Source: an uncultured bacterium (GTDB taxonomy: Bacteria > Cyanobacteriota > Vampirovibrionia > Gastranaerophilales > Gastranaerophilaceae). Taken from it: a DNA stretch of 51,687 nt. Shown here piece after piece: positions 15,229-23,556 of this stretch. Every line of letters begins with the position of its first letter. Positions within the stretch are counted from its first letter, which is position 1. The position numbers and the translations under genes are program-made. The stretch covers positions 1 to 51,687 of the forward strand of contig CASDVM010000038.1 in assembly GCA_949284415.1 (NCBI GenBank). Reading direction: 5' to 3'. A model generated the notes under the pieces. It saw only the letters and a program-made list of their open reading frames with translations, made no database searches and was not told where the DNA came from.

Positions 15229-16707
15229 TTATTCAACTTCAACCTGTTCTTTAATTGATTTGCTTTCACTGACGTAGGCATTAACCTGTTTCAAGGCAGG
15301 TTTCATTGCATTTACGGTTGAATTACCGCCTAAGCAGCCACCTGTACAAGCCATAACTTCAATTAAGTTACCTAAATCACACATTCCGTTTTTAGCGTAT
15401 TTTTTCAAATCTTTTACGGACTGCTTAGTTAAACCATCAATGATTACAGGGTGAGCGGGAATTTCTTCAGGAAGTAAGGTCTCAACAGCTTTTGCTACAC
15501 CGCCTGTTACACAGTAGTTTCTACCTTCTGCTGATGCTTCTGTTTTAAATTTGCTTTCTGAACATTCTGCTACCTGAATACCTAATGCAATCATCCAGGC
15601 GCCGATTTCTTCATAGTTTAAAACATAGTCAACGTTTGGATTGTTTAAAGCTTCACGTTTTTTTGCAACACATGGACTGAAAAATACCGTAACAGCATCC
15701 GGATTTTCACGTTTTACGATTTCTGCAGTATAATACATCGGGGTTTTTGTGTCTGAACGGAAAGGTTTCATTTCCGGAATATGTTTGTCTACAAGTTCAT
15801 TGTATCCGGCACAGCATGAGGTTGTCATAAACTCTTCTCCGCTCTCAAGTCTTTCTACAAATTCATGTGCCTCATTTTTAGTAGTAATATCAGCTCCCTG
15901 TGCAACTTCATAAACATCTGTAAATCCGAGTTTTATAATTGCTTCTTTTAACTGCTGAGGTTTACAAGGAAGCTGACCGAACATTGCAGGAGCAACCATT
16001 GCAATTACTTTCTTTTTATTTTTTATCTGTTTTAACACATCTATAATCTGGCTTTTTTCATGTACTGCTCCGAAAGGACAGGCAGATGCGCATTTCCCAC
16101 AGGAAATACATTTATCAAAATCAATTTTTGCATGACCGTTTTCATCTTTTGCAATGGCTCCGACAGGGCAAGCGCTTTCACATGGTACGATAATTTTTTG
16201 TATTGCCTGATAGGGGCAGACCTGAACGCACATCCCGCAATTTTTACATTTTTCAGGGTCAATTACGGATTTGCCGTTTTGGATTGAAATAGCGCCAAAT
16301 TTACAGGTATTTACGCATGGTCGTGCAACACATCCCTGACATAAATCTGTTACATAAATTCTGGAAGGAACACACCCCTTGCACGCAGTTGTTAAAACAG
16401 TCAAAGGATGTTCTTCCGGAACTACTCTTTTTTCTGCTTTTTCGGCCAGGTCTGAAAGCAAAACGCTGTCATCGGTTTCTTCAATGGAAAAACCGAGACC
16501 TGCAATCGCTCTGTCTCTTAAAATAGCACGTTCTTTAAAAATGCAGCATCTGTAATTCGGAACATCGCTATTTTTTGGTCGCATTGCATAAGGAATTAAT
16601 CTTGTATTTTCTTCAAAATTATCACTTAAATAAGCTTTTATTAATCTAACCAGAATTTCTCTTTTTAAATGTGAAGTTTGTTTTGGAGTGTTGCTGTTCA
16701 TAGCCAT
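15229..16707 (-). CDS. Monomeric [FeFe] hydrogenase, group B-like
   Basis: 492 residues. An N-terminal extension (1-105) is followed by a Cys-rich ferredoxin-like region (about 109-210) with motifs CKNCGMCVQVCP and CISCGKCASACP, then the H-cluster domain. L1 is TTSCCAGY (295-302), keeping both cysteines including the proton-relay Cys298. L2 is SPCVAKK (344-350). L3 is EVMACTGGCLGG (450-461). All H-cluster ligands are present, so catalytic H2 production or oxidation is expected. The N-terminal domain and TSCCAG variant fit the group B monomeric family. It is last in the minus-strand operon with a group C-like sensor. Maturases HydEFG are not in this window. Confidence 0.88.
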   Translation of the reverse strand: MAMNSNTPKQTSHLKREILVRLIKAYLSDNFEENTRLIPYAMRPKNSDVPNYRCCIFKERAILRDRAIAGLGFSIEETDDSVLLSDLAEKAEKRVVPEEHPLTVLTTACKGCVPSRIYVTDLCQGCVARPCVNTCKFGAISIQNGKSVIDPEKCKNCGMCVQVCPYQAIQKIIVPCESACPVGAIAKDENGHAKIDFDKCISCGKCASACPFGAVHEKSQIIDVLKQIKNKKKVIAMVAPAMFGQLPCKPQQLKEAIIKLGFTDVYEVAQGADITTKNEAHEFVERLESGEEFMTTSCCAGYNELVDKHIPEMKPFRSDTKTPMYYTAEIVKRENPDAVTVFFSPCVAKKREALNNPNVDYVLNYEEIGAWMIALGIQVAECSESKFKTEASAEGRNYCVTGGVAKAVETLLPEEIPAHPVIIDGLTKQSVKDLKKYAKNGMCDLGNLIEVMACTGGCLGGNSTVNAMKPALKQVNAYVSESKSIKEQVEVE

Positions 16708-16791
16708 ATACTTAATACCTCTTTACTATTCCATATATTATTTATTATGGCATGAACATGAAATTTTTCAAAAAATTTTTGTTAACTATAT

Positions 16792-16858
16792 TTAAAAAGC
16801 CATTTTATATTGAGATTCTGAAACGAATTCAGAATTACATAATAAAATAGCTTTTTAA
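16792..16858. repeat. Dispersed palindromic element in the hydrogenase operon
   Basis: Arms TTAAAAAGCCATTTTAT and ATAAAATAGCTTTTTAA (one mismatch) bracket AGATTCTGAAACGAATTCAGAA, a copy of the CTGAAAC-GTTCAG family. As RNA it forms a stable hairpin between the [2Fe-2S] gene and the hydrogenase gene and could lower expression of the latter. Confidence 0.7.
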
Positions 16859-16877
16859 CAAATTATTTTAAGACTGA

Positions 16878-17135
16878 TTATTTTAATTTTTCGTCAATCG
16901 CTTTTAGAACTTTTTCAACAGTAGCTTCTTTAATTACATCATCATTAACTTTTACATAAGGTGCTTTTGAAAATTCCCAGTCAATTGAGCATAATCCTAA
17001 GCAGGGAACACCTGATACTTCTACTTTGTCCCCGTATTTTTTAGGAACTGTTTCAATTAATTCCTGCAAATTTGATGAACCCATCACAAAACATGTTGTT
17101 CCCAAACATACTTTAACACTAACTTTTTCACTCAT
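16878..17135 (-). CDS. Thioredoxin-like [2Fe-2S] ferredoxin (NuoE/HydC-like)
   Basis: 85 residues. Four cysteines in the pattern Cys10-x4-Cys15 and Cys45-x3-Cys49 (VCLGTTC; GVPCLGLC) define the thioredoxin-like [2Fe-2S] fold of NuoE-type subunits. It lies 33 bases after the phosphatase and upstream of the catalytic hydrogenase, so it probably carries electrons to or from one of the two [FeFe] proteins. A second paralog opens the operon (20093-20335). The core is Fe-S only; no NADH-binding subunit is present in the cluster. Confidence 0.88.
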   Translation of the reverse strand: MSEKVSVKVCLGTTCFVMGSSNLQELIETVPKKYGDKVEVSGVPCLGLCSIDWEFSKAPYVKVNDDVIKEATVEKVLKAIDEKLK

Positions 17136-17168
17136 TTTTTTATCCTCTCTGTTGATTTTTACGATTTC

Positions 17169-18332
17169 CTACATATATTGAATATTAACCTTTTTGAAAT
17201 ATTTATCTTGAAGCACGCTTGCCATTTTTTTGATTATATTTTTCCTGATTTCGATTTCTATGGGAAGAGCAGGATCATAATGTGCCTGATTCAGTTTTGC
17301 ACCCACCATGAACGTAATGCAATCACTATCTAATAAAAATTTTACCAGCTTCCCTGCCGCGTTGTCAATATCAGGAGTATTTGCTTCCAAATATTCAAGA
17401 GTTTTTGTAAGCGTTAAAATTCCTTCTGTTACCAGATCAACCCCCTCCATATAAGAGCATGCGGGAAGTTTGCCGATACTTATTGTTGTATCCATTGTTA
17501 TAGGACGGTTTAATTCCCTTGAAATTAAATTCGCTGTTGTTCCTCCGGCTATTGCTTTTTTGCCTTTAAAATTAGCAAACATTTTTGCATATTCCGAATC
17601 TTTTTCCTGATGATAAGGAGGACCTGTGAATACCAGCGCTTCTCTAGGCTCTCTAAAATATAACACGCAGGCAGAGATATCGTCTTTGGGAAGTCTGTCG
17701 GTTTCGATATTTCTGGCTTGATTGACAATGTACTGTGAAAGTTCAGTGCTTGAGATATCAGGCTGTTCTGTTAATTTATCCTGCAAAATAGTAATCAAAC
17801 CTTCCCTTCTCAAACCGAGTTTCAAGCGTCCGCCCCCTAAGCCGGACTGTGTTACTCCGTCAGAGCAAAAAATCAGTCTGTCTCCGAGTTTCAGATTTAT
17901 TTTATAAACTTTTAAACATCTGTTTTTAAAGGTTTTAGATGGTATTGAACGGAATTCCGGTTTCATCACTTCATTTTCTCTGATCCATATAAATTCCGGA
18001 TTTCCTTCTTCAACGATTTTTGCATCCCCATCGTCATTAACTTCTATTGCGGAAAATGTTGAGTAGCTTATTTTTCTTACCTGACAGACAGGAAGCGAAT
18101 TCATTATAATTTCCGCAGCTTTGCTTATCGGTATCTGATCGCCTTCAATAAATTTTAAGAGCATTGTTGAAGTCATGCATGATAGTATATTTGCCTTAAT
18201 TCCGCTTCCGAGACCGTCTGAAAGGACTGCAATAAGCTTTGCTTCATCAGGATATCTTTTAGATATAAAGTAATCCCCGTAAGCATTCTGGTTATATTTT
18301 TTCATCTGGTTGCAATCTATATCTATGAACAC
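17169..18332 (-). CDS. PP2C/SpoIIE-type serine phosphatase
   Basis: 387 residues. The N-terminal half is a PPM phosphatase: GDYFISKRY (Asp20), AVLSDGLGSGIKA (Asp39, Gly40), LIFCSDGVTQSG and KDDISACVL supply the metal-binding aspartates. The C-terminal part (about 235-387) has its own conserved-looking segment GGTTANLISRELNRP and may be regulatory. SpoIIE-like phosphatases of this type accompany sensory group C [FeFe] hydrogenases in anaerobes, supporting an H2-sensing signal pathway. It overlaps the upstream sensor gene by one base (stop/start), so both are probably made together. Confidence 0.85.
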   Translation of the reverse strand: MFIDIDCNQMKKYNQNAYGDYFISKRYPDEAKLIAVLSDGLGSGIKANILSCMTSTMLLKFIEGDQIPISKAAEIIMNSLPVCQVRKISYSTFSAIEVNDDGDAKIVEEGNPEFIWIRENEVMKPEFRSIPSKTFKNRCLKVYKINLKLGDRLIFCSDGVTQSGLGGGRLKLGLRREGLITILQDKLTEQPDISSTELSQYIVNQARNIETDRLPKDDISACVLYFREPREALVFTGPPYHQEKDSEYAKMFANFKGKKAIAGGTTANLISRELNRPITMDTTISIGKLPACSYMEGVDLVTEGILTLTKTLEYLEANTPDIDNAAGKLVKFLLDSDCITFMVGAKLNQAHYDPALPIEIEIRKNIIKKMASVLQDKYFKKVNIQYM

Positions 18333-20059
18333 TAACTTTTACCCTCATTGTCAGCTTCATCTTTATCTTCGTAGTCTTCCGCAATTGAACTCAGAAGTGT
18401 TTCTGTTTCTACCATGTGTTCTCCTAAGAGGCAGGCTATTTCTTGAACTATAGAGATATTTTTGGAGATAACTTCATGTGCTTTTTGTGAGATTTTTTCT
18501 CTGTTTGTTTCCGCGGATGTTACATCCGTAATTACCGCACCGACAATTTCATTTTCTTCAATTGTAAACGCAGATATGTCATAAAGTCTGTTTTTAACGT
18601 GATAGCGTTCTTTATGAATATCTTTTCCGGTTTTAAGAATTGTTTTGAATATATCGGCAAAATCAACGATTCTGTCGATAGCAGCACCTGCAAGTCCGTC
18701 AGGGCGGGTTTTGAATACATCATACATATCGCCTGTAAACATTTTCATAAAGCTGTCATTTGCTTCCATGATATTCATATTGTTATCTACCATAACAACT
18801 GCTGCCGGCATACATCTTATCATAGCAGCCGCTTTTCTGACAGCTATTTTTCTCATGTATGAAACACACATTGACGGCTCTGCATCACCGTCAAGGAGAG
18901 CTTTGGCAAGATCTCTGCATGTTGCATAACCGCAGCCGCCGCAGTTGAGTTCATCATCTACGGTGTGTTTACCTATTCTTTTAAGTGTTGCCAGAATATC
19001 TTCAAGCGGATATTCTTTTGTAACCACTTTGCATGGTTTCATTTCATAATCAACAACTGTTGAAGGTTTTTGGGGGATGCAGTCTCTGTTTTTTACTTTT
19101 GATAAAACATCCGATACAATAGAAAGGCTGGCTTTTTTAGTAGAAATACAAGGTCCGCCGATACATCCGCCTTCGCAGGCGAGAGCTTCCAGGAAGATTG
19201 TTTTTTGAATTGATTTTGGGTCAAGATTATTCAATGCCTTTTCAAAAGCATGGAGTCCGCATACATCTATTAATTGAATGTCGTCTTTAACACCGATTTT
19301 TCTTAATGTTTCGTTCATTCCGCCGTCTATCGGGTACAGGCTCCCTTCAAATGCAGAATATGGAACAAACATGTTTTTGTCATCGGAAACAATTCCCGAA
19401 ATATCAAGCGCTTCATCATGAATCCAGATTTTAAGTTCGTCAAAGGTAAGTGCAACATCAATTAAATCGGTATAAGAGGCTTCATTTTTTTTGCCGATAC
19501 ATGGACCTATAAATACTATTGAAATATCATTGCCGTATTTTTCTCTCAAAATTTTTGCATGCGTCATGGCAGGAGAGCCGATAGGAGTTATGCAGTTTAG
19601 AAATTCCGGTCTGTAATGTCTTATATAATCAACAATTACAGGGCATGCGCTTGATATAAAAAGTCCTTTTTCGGAATTATTTAAAATTTCTGCAGTTTTA
19701 ATAGAAACCTCCTGAGCGCCGAGAGCAGTTTCCGATACTTCACTAAACCCGAGTTTTTTCAGTATTGAAATCATCTTTTTAGGAGAATAATCGAAAACAC
19801 CGCTCCAGGAAGGTGCAAGAGATACAAATACTTGTTTTTTTGCCAGAATTAAATTTTTTGCCTGAGCAATATCATTTCTTACTCGTTTAGCATTGGATGG
19901 ACAGGTTTTAACGCAGTTGCCGCATGCAATACATTTTTCAGGTATGACAGAAGCGTGTCCGTTTTCTATTTTAATAGCTTTTACGGGACACTCCCTTATA
20001 CATTTGTAACAGTCATGACATTCATTTATTAATGTATAGACCGGATAATGACTATCCAT
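18332..20059 (-). CDS. hydS: Sensory [FeFe] hydrogenase with PAS domain (HydS, group C-like)
   Basis: 575 residues. Two [4Fe-4S] motifs (CHDCYKCIRECP and CIACGNCVKTCP, residues 14-53) precede an H-cluster domain with L1 SSACPV (136-141), L2 GPCIGKK (185-191) and L3 EALACEGGCIGG (291-302). Ala138 replaces the proton-relay cysteine, as known for group C sensory hydrogenases such as Thermotoga HydS, whose activity is low. An extra CGGCGYATC cluster (373-381) leads to a PAS domain (about 412-520) and a helical tail. It likely reports H2 or redox state to the adjoining phosphatase. Confidence 0.88.
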   Translation of the reverse strand: MDSHYPVYTLINECHDCYKCIRECPVKAIKIENGHASVIPEKCIACGNCVKTCPSNAKRVRNDIAQAKNLILAKKQVFVSLAPSWSGVFDYSPKKMISILKKLGFSEVSETALGAQEVSIKTAEILNNSEKGLFISSACPVIVDYIRHYRPEFLNCITPIGSPAMTHAKILREKYGNDISIVFIGPCIGKKNEASYTDLIDVALTFDELKIWIHDEALDISGIVSDDKNMFVPYSAFEGSLYPIDGGMNETLRKIGVKDDIQLIDVCGLHAFEKALNNLDPKSIQKTIFLEALACEGGCIGGPCISTKKASLSIVSDVLSKVKNRDCIPQKPSTVVDYEMKPCKVVTKEYPLEDILATLKRIGKHTVDDELNCGGCGYATCRDLAKALLDGDAEPSMCVSYMRKIAVRKAAAMIRCMPAAVVMVDNNMNIMEANDSFMKMFTGDMYDVFKTRPDGLAGAAIDRIVDFADIFKTILKTGKDIHKERYHVKNRLYDISAFTIEENEIVGAVITDVTSAETNREKISQKAHEVISKNISIVQEIACLLGEHMVETETLLSSIAEDYEDKDEADNEGKS

Positions 20060-20092
20060 ATTTTATATTCTCCGTTTTTAAGATGCTTAACT

Positions 20093-20335
20093 TTAATTTA
20101 TTAATTTTGTAAGAATTTCTTCCAATTTTTTTTCATCAACACTGTTGTATTCAACTCCGTTTATTACCACATTTGGCCCCATAGCACATTTGTTTTCACA
20201 GCGTGCACCGGCAAGATCAATTTCTGCTTCCAGATCGTGAGTTTTTATGAATGCTTCTATAAACGCAAGATTCTGTTGATTCCCGCGTGCAAAGCAGGAA
20301 CTTCCCATACAAACAGTAATTTTTATTTTTGCCAT
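20093..20335 (-). CDS. Thioredoxin-like [2Fe-2S] protein, operon opener
   Basis: 80 residues from the ATG at 20335. This start is preferred over one at 20347 because the upstream codons are themselves the ribosome site GAGGAAG. Cysteines at 9, 14, 46 and 50 (VCMGSSC; ARCENKC) give the NuoE-like thioredoxin-fold [2Fe-2S] site. It precedes the sensory hydrogenase by about 33 bases and is paralogous to 16878-17135. Likely an electron-transfer partner of the PAS-linked [FeFe] protein. Confidence 0.85.
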   Translation of the reverse strand: MAKIKITVCMGSSCFARGNQQNLAFIEAFIKTHDLEAEIDLAGARCENKCAMGPNVVINGVEYNSVDEKKLEEILTKLIN

Positions 20336-20384
20336 AAACTTCCTCAAATTCTTATAATAATATTATACCATATTCAAGATTATA

Positions 20385-20678
20385 TCAATAGTTTTTTTTA
20401 TTATTAAATTCTTCTACTAAATTTTTTAATATATTAATTTGATTATCCTGCAATCCTGTTATATCAAGATATTGTTTTTTGCTTATGCCGAGTAAATAAT
20501 CCGTTGATACGTTAAAAATATAAGAAAGTTTAATCAGCATATCAAGTGAGGGGTACTTAATACCTGATTCGTATGCGCTGATAATTGACTTTGTTACCCA
20601 TAAACGTTTGGCAAGCTGATCCTGTGTCAGCGATTTTTGTTTTCTTAATTTTTTTAGTCTTTTACCGAATTCAATCAT
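20385..20678 (-). CDS. XRE-family regulator, second prepilin-linked copy
   Basis: 97 residues from the ATG at 20678, which has CAGGAG 6 bases upstream; a longer reading to 20708 lacks a site. The helix-turn-helix is RLKKLRKQKSLTQDQLAKRL with recognition helix VTKSIISAYESGIKYPSL, then DMLIKLSYIFNVSTDYLLG, the standard C1-type close, and a short helical tail. It is divergent from the prepilin gene at 20865. A perfect 9-bp inverted repeat (20689-20731) overlaps its own 5' end, as expected for an autorepressor. Confidence 0.88.
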   Translation of the reverse strand: MIEFGKRLKKLRKQKSLTQDQLAKRLWVTKSIISAYESGIKYPSLDMLIKLSYIFNVSTDYLLGISKKQYLDITGLQDNQINILKNLVEEFNNKKNY

Positions 20679-20688
20679 GGTTAACTCC

Positions 20689-20731
20689 TGTAAACTTCCG
20701 GTAAACATATTGTATTTAATTAAAGTTTACA
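20689..20731. promoter_or_regulatory. Candidate XRE operator
   Basis: TGTAAACTT (20689-20697) and AAGTTTACA (20723-20731) are perfect inverted repeats with 25 bases between. A related half-site, GTAAAC, lies at 20701-20706 and a looser AAGTTTGTAAA near 20804. It sits just before the XRE start codon. Confidence 0.5.
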
Positions 20732-20758
20732 AGTAGAGTTATATAAATATACTAATAG

Positions 20759-20787
20759 TTGACATTAAGGGTGAATTTTGATACTCT
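20759..20787 (+). promoter_or_regulatory. Promoter of the second XRE-linked prepilin gene
   Basis: Consensus TTGACA (20759-20764), a 17-base spacer and TACTCT (20782-20787) point to the prepilin at 20865, with an AAGGAGG ribosome site further on. Confidence 0.6.
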
Positions 20788-20864
20788 TAAATCAAGTTTG
20801 TAAATTGCTGATAATTTATATATATGCAATTTTTTGAAGCCGAAAAAATATAAGAAGGAGGTTT

Positions 20865-21395
20865 ATGTTTAAAATTTCTACAGCAAATAAGTTTGATCAC
20901 AGTGATATTTGTTTTAAAAGAACTTATTCACTTTGTAAAAAGTGCGCGTTCACTCTGGCAGAAGTGTTAATTACGCTCGGAATAATAGGTATTGTTGCCG
21001 GAATGACACTGCCTGCTTTAATTTCAAATTACAGAAAAAATGTTGTCGAAAATCAATTGAAGACAGTGTATTCTCAGATATCAAATGCTGTCAAAATGGC
21101 TGAAACTGAAAATGGAGAAGGCTTTGAGTTCAGTGTCGGAGGTAAATTTGAAAATGATGTAAATAATAATTCTTTTGAGCAAAGCGAAGCTGTATTCAAT
21201 ACATATTTTAGAAAATATTTTAAAATTATTAAAGATTATCCGAAAAACAATGAAATTTTTATTTCCAAAGGATTTGCCAAAAATAGTACCGCAACTGATG
21301 AAACAAATTATGCAAAGTGTGTTCAGCTTGCTAACGGAATTGCATTATGTTTTTTCCGAAAGGCGGAAATAGGGGACAATTTATTGTTTACTTAA
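20865..21395 (+). CDS. Prepilin-like protein, 5' part of a frameshifted gene
   Basis: 176 residues in this frame, with a strong AAGGAGG site. The 27-residue leader ends CKKCA and is followed by FTLAEVLITLGIIGIVAGMT, the processing site and membrane helix. The frame then covers most of the globular domain, up to IALCFF at about residue 161. It goes on only to a probably non-native tail (RKAEIGDNLLFT) and stops. One extra base in the six-T run near 21350 would join it to the downstream frame (LCFFPKGGNRGQF onward), giving a protein of about 256 residues like the other prepilins here. Pseudogene, slippage-controlled gene or sequence error are all possible. Confidence 0.8.
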   Translation: MFKISTANKFDHSDICFKRTYSLCKKCAFTLAEVLITLGIIGIVAGMTLPALISNYRKNVVENQLKTVYSQISNAVKMAETENGEGFEFSVGGKFENDVNNNSFEQSEAVFNTYFRKYFKIIKDYPKNNEIFISKGFAKNSTATDETNYAKCVQLANGIALCFFRKAEIGDNLLFT

Positions 21396-21634
21396 AGCCT
21401 GATAAGAAAAATAAAATAGACGGCAGGGATGTTTTTGCCTTCAGGCTTTCAAGAGATAGAGGAGCTTTCTATATTTCTCAACCGCTTGATAGTTCAAGAG
21501 ATAAGTTAATTGAGGGCTGTGTAAGTCCAAATGCGCATCCGATAAAAACAGATTGGCTACGTCCGGATGTATGCACTTTCTTAATAATGCAAAATAATTT
21601 TGAAATACCTGATGATTATCCGTTGAGTTTTTAA
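21347..21634 (+). pseudogene. 3' part of the frameshifted prepilin gene
   Basis: This frame continues the prepilin after the T run: PKGGNRGQFIVYLKPDKKNK, then DVFAFRLSRDRGAFYIS and a C-terminal CTFLIMQNNFEIPDDYPLSF. It has no ribosome site of its own at the internal ATG. The segment DVFAF and the late Cys-Thr-hydrophobic motif correspond to the C-terminal region of related prepilins (compare GCTAWVIYN at 7132-7929). It is best read as the lost C-terminus of the upstream gene rather than an independent gene. Confidence 0.7.
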
Positions 21635-21653
21635 AATTATTTTCACGGGATGC

Positions 21654-22610
21654 TTATATCAATATTTTAATCTTACCGACTACTTTGCCGTTAATTGTTT
21701 TTATATCGGTATCAGCTTCTATATCTGCCCAGTGAAGATTTTTTAGAACCTGTATTACTACAAGTTCGCGGGCTTTCATATCACAGTCTGAAATTTTTAC
21801 AACAAATGCTTCTTCTGTTTTGGTGTTGAGTACAATACATAATCCGCCTGCTCCGACTTTGGCAATGATGCCTTCGGAATTTTCTATAATTTTGGTATCA
21901 GTTCTGTCTTCTCCGCCTATAAGATAAGGGTGATTAAGGAATGCATTTTTAATTTTTTCATATTTTGGATTACAAAAAATGTTTAAATATCCTTGGAGCA
22001 TATTTGTCAAAGGCATAGACATAATAGGAACACCGCATCCGTCAGTAGTTGCGGGATATTCTTTTTGTATCCTGCATAAATCGTATATTTTTTCTTTAAT
22101 GGCTTTTTGAAGCGGATGGTCAGGCAAATAATAAGTTTCTAAATCCCAATTTTTCATTTTTGACAAACCGAGCATCATAATATGTTTGCCTGAGCAGTTG
22201 TTTTGCAAAATGTTTACGGGCGTTTCGTTTAAAAGCATTTTTGCCTGTTCCGTTTTAGAAAGCGGTTTATGCAGTCCGCATTTCAAAAAACTTTCATCAA
22301 GTCCGATTTTATTAAGAAGTCTGCGGGCAGTGTTTACGTGTATTTCTTCACCTGCATGAGAGGCACCGCAAATTGCAATTTCATCCTCAGTCATATCATA
22401 AAATTGATCCATCCCGTAATCGATAATTAAGCTTGCCTGCAAAGGTTTAGCGCAGGATCTCAGATAAAACGGATAATTTTTTGAATCTCCGGTAAAGTCA
22501 AATGCTCTGTTTTTGTCCGCCAGCACAATAAAGCCGTAATGCTCTTCATCGCAGAGCCCGTCTCTTACGCATTCTAAAAGTAATTCCGGCTGTGTTCTAC
22601 TGCGGGGCAT
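21654..22610 (-). CDS. Asparaginase, type II (Asparaginase_II family)
   Basis: 318 residues of the family found in cyanobacteria and rhizobia that hydrolyses L-asparagine to aspartate and ammonia and is unrelated to the EcAII fold. Recognisable segments are ELLLECVRDGLCDEEHYGF near the start, YLRSCAKPLQASLI, AICGASHAGEEIHV, NNCSGKHIMMLGLS and TDGCGVPIMSMPL. These hold the Ser, Lys, His and Cys residues typical of the family. The start overlaps the end of the upstream gene by 14 bases, so they are co-translated. No signal peptide, so cytoplasmic. Confidence 0.88.
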   Translation of the reverse strand: MPRSRTQPELLLECVRDGLCDEEHYGFIVLADKNRAFDFTGDSKNYPFYLRSCAKPLQASLIIDYGMDQFYDMTEDEIAICGASHAGEEIHVNTARRLLNKIGLDESFLKCGLHKPLSKTEQAKMLLNETPVNILQNNCSGKHIMMLGLSKMKNWDLETYYLPDHPLQKAIKEKIYDLCRIQKEYPATTDGCGVPIMSMPLTNMLQGYLNIFCNPKYEKIKNAFLNHPYLIGGEDRTDTKIIENSEGIIAKVGAGGLCIVLNTKTEEAFVVKISDCDMKARELVVIQVLKNLHWADIEADTDIKTINGKVVGKIKILI

Positions 22611-23352
22611 TTCTCTTTACCAATTCCAGAAGTTGAAGTAATTTACGTTTTAATTTTGTATTTTCATCTTTAAGATTTGCTATTTCTTCTTCAAATTTCT
22701 GGCTGTCATTTGTGTATGTTGTTTCCGGCTTTGGTACAGTGTTATAATCCAGAATGAAGCGTTTTTTTGCTTCTTCTTTCAAAATCAGAACAGCTTTCAA
22801 ATCATTTTCTTTTATATATCCCAGTTCAATAAGAATTTCTCCGAATTTTTTCGGCTGTCCTTTTTCTGCCGCATCTCTATTGGCAAGTATTGCCTGCTGT
22901 AACTGATCTACTGTGAGCGCACCTTTCTGTTTAAAGTATTCGCCTATTCTAAATTTTCCTGCTATGTAGCCTGCCATAGCGTGAATTTCTTTTGAATCGG
23001 GAACTTTAATAAAATTCTGTTCAAGGCAGAGTTCATAGTATTTTGAAACTTCTTCCATTGAAAGAAATGTATTAATGGAAATCTCAAGCATACTGTATTC
23101 GTTGGCGCAGGCCTGAAGAAAATTATATATATTGTTATCCAGACCGCATTTTCTTTCCATCAACTCTGTTTTGCCTTTAAATGTCAATGTCGGCACAAAT
23201 GTAGAATAAGTATCATTTGGATTGTTTCTTAAAAATTCTTCGCATTCATATTCCTGCATTTCTTTTGCAAGTCTGAGATAGATTGCCTGTTTAATCCATA
23301 GGGGTACATTCAAAATTTTTTCAAGAAATAAATCAAAAATGTTCTTTTTCAA
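22597..23352 (-). CDS. MshEN/GspE N-terminal-domain protein
   Basis: 251 residues. The middle part, GKFRIGEYFKQKGALTVDQL to GYIKENDLKAVLILKEEAKK (about 130-198), resembles the GspE/PilB/MshE N-terminal domain, which in type IV pilus ATPases can bind c-di-GMP. The protein lacks any ATPase domain. A helical N-terminus and a C-terminal coiled coil (about 217-245, EEEIANLKDENTKLKRKLLQ) flank it. It may be a stand-alone regulatory or adaptor form; a role with the prepilins is only guessed. It overlaps the asparaginase gene. Confidence 0.7.
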   Translation of the reverse strand: MKKNIFDLFLEKILNVPLWIKQAIYLRLAKEMQEYECEEFLRNNPNDTYSTFVPTLTFKGKTELMERKCGLDNNIYNFLQACANEYSMLEISINTFLSMEEVSKYYELCLEQNFIKVPDSKEIHAMAGYIAGKFRIGEYFKQKGALTVDQLQQAILANRDAAEKGQPKKFGEILIELGYIKENDLKAVLILKEEAKKRFILDYNTVPKPETTYTNDSQKFEEEIANLKDENTKLKRKLLQLLELVKRNAPQ

Positions 23353-23556
23353 ATCAACCTCTCAAAAATATATAACTTCCTCGTATTTTTTATTATAACA
23401 TATATTAAATATTTATTCAAGTTCATAATCTGTTTTAATTTTGTCTAAAAATATTACCCGAATGCAGGATTTATTTCTTCTGCTTTGTGCTATTGATTTA
23501 TGGTAACAAAAATTGTATTATGGAATTAGATTTTATTTATAGGAGACTTTTTATTT

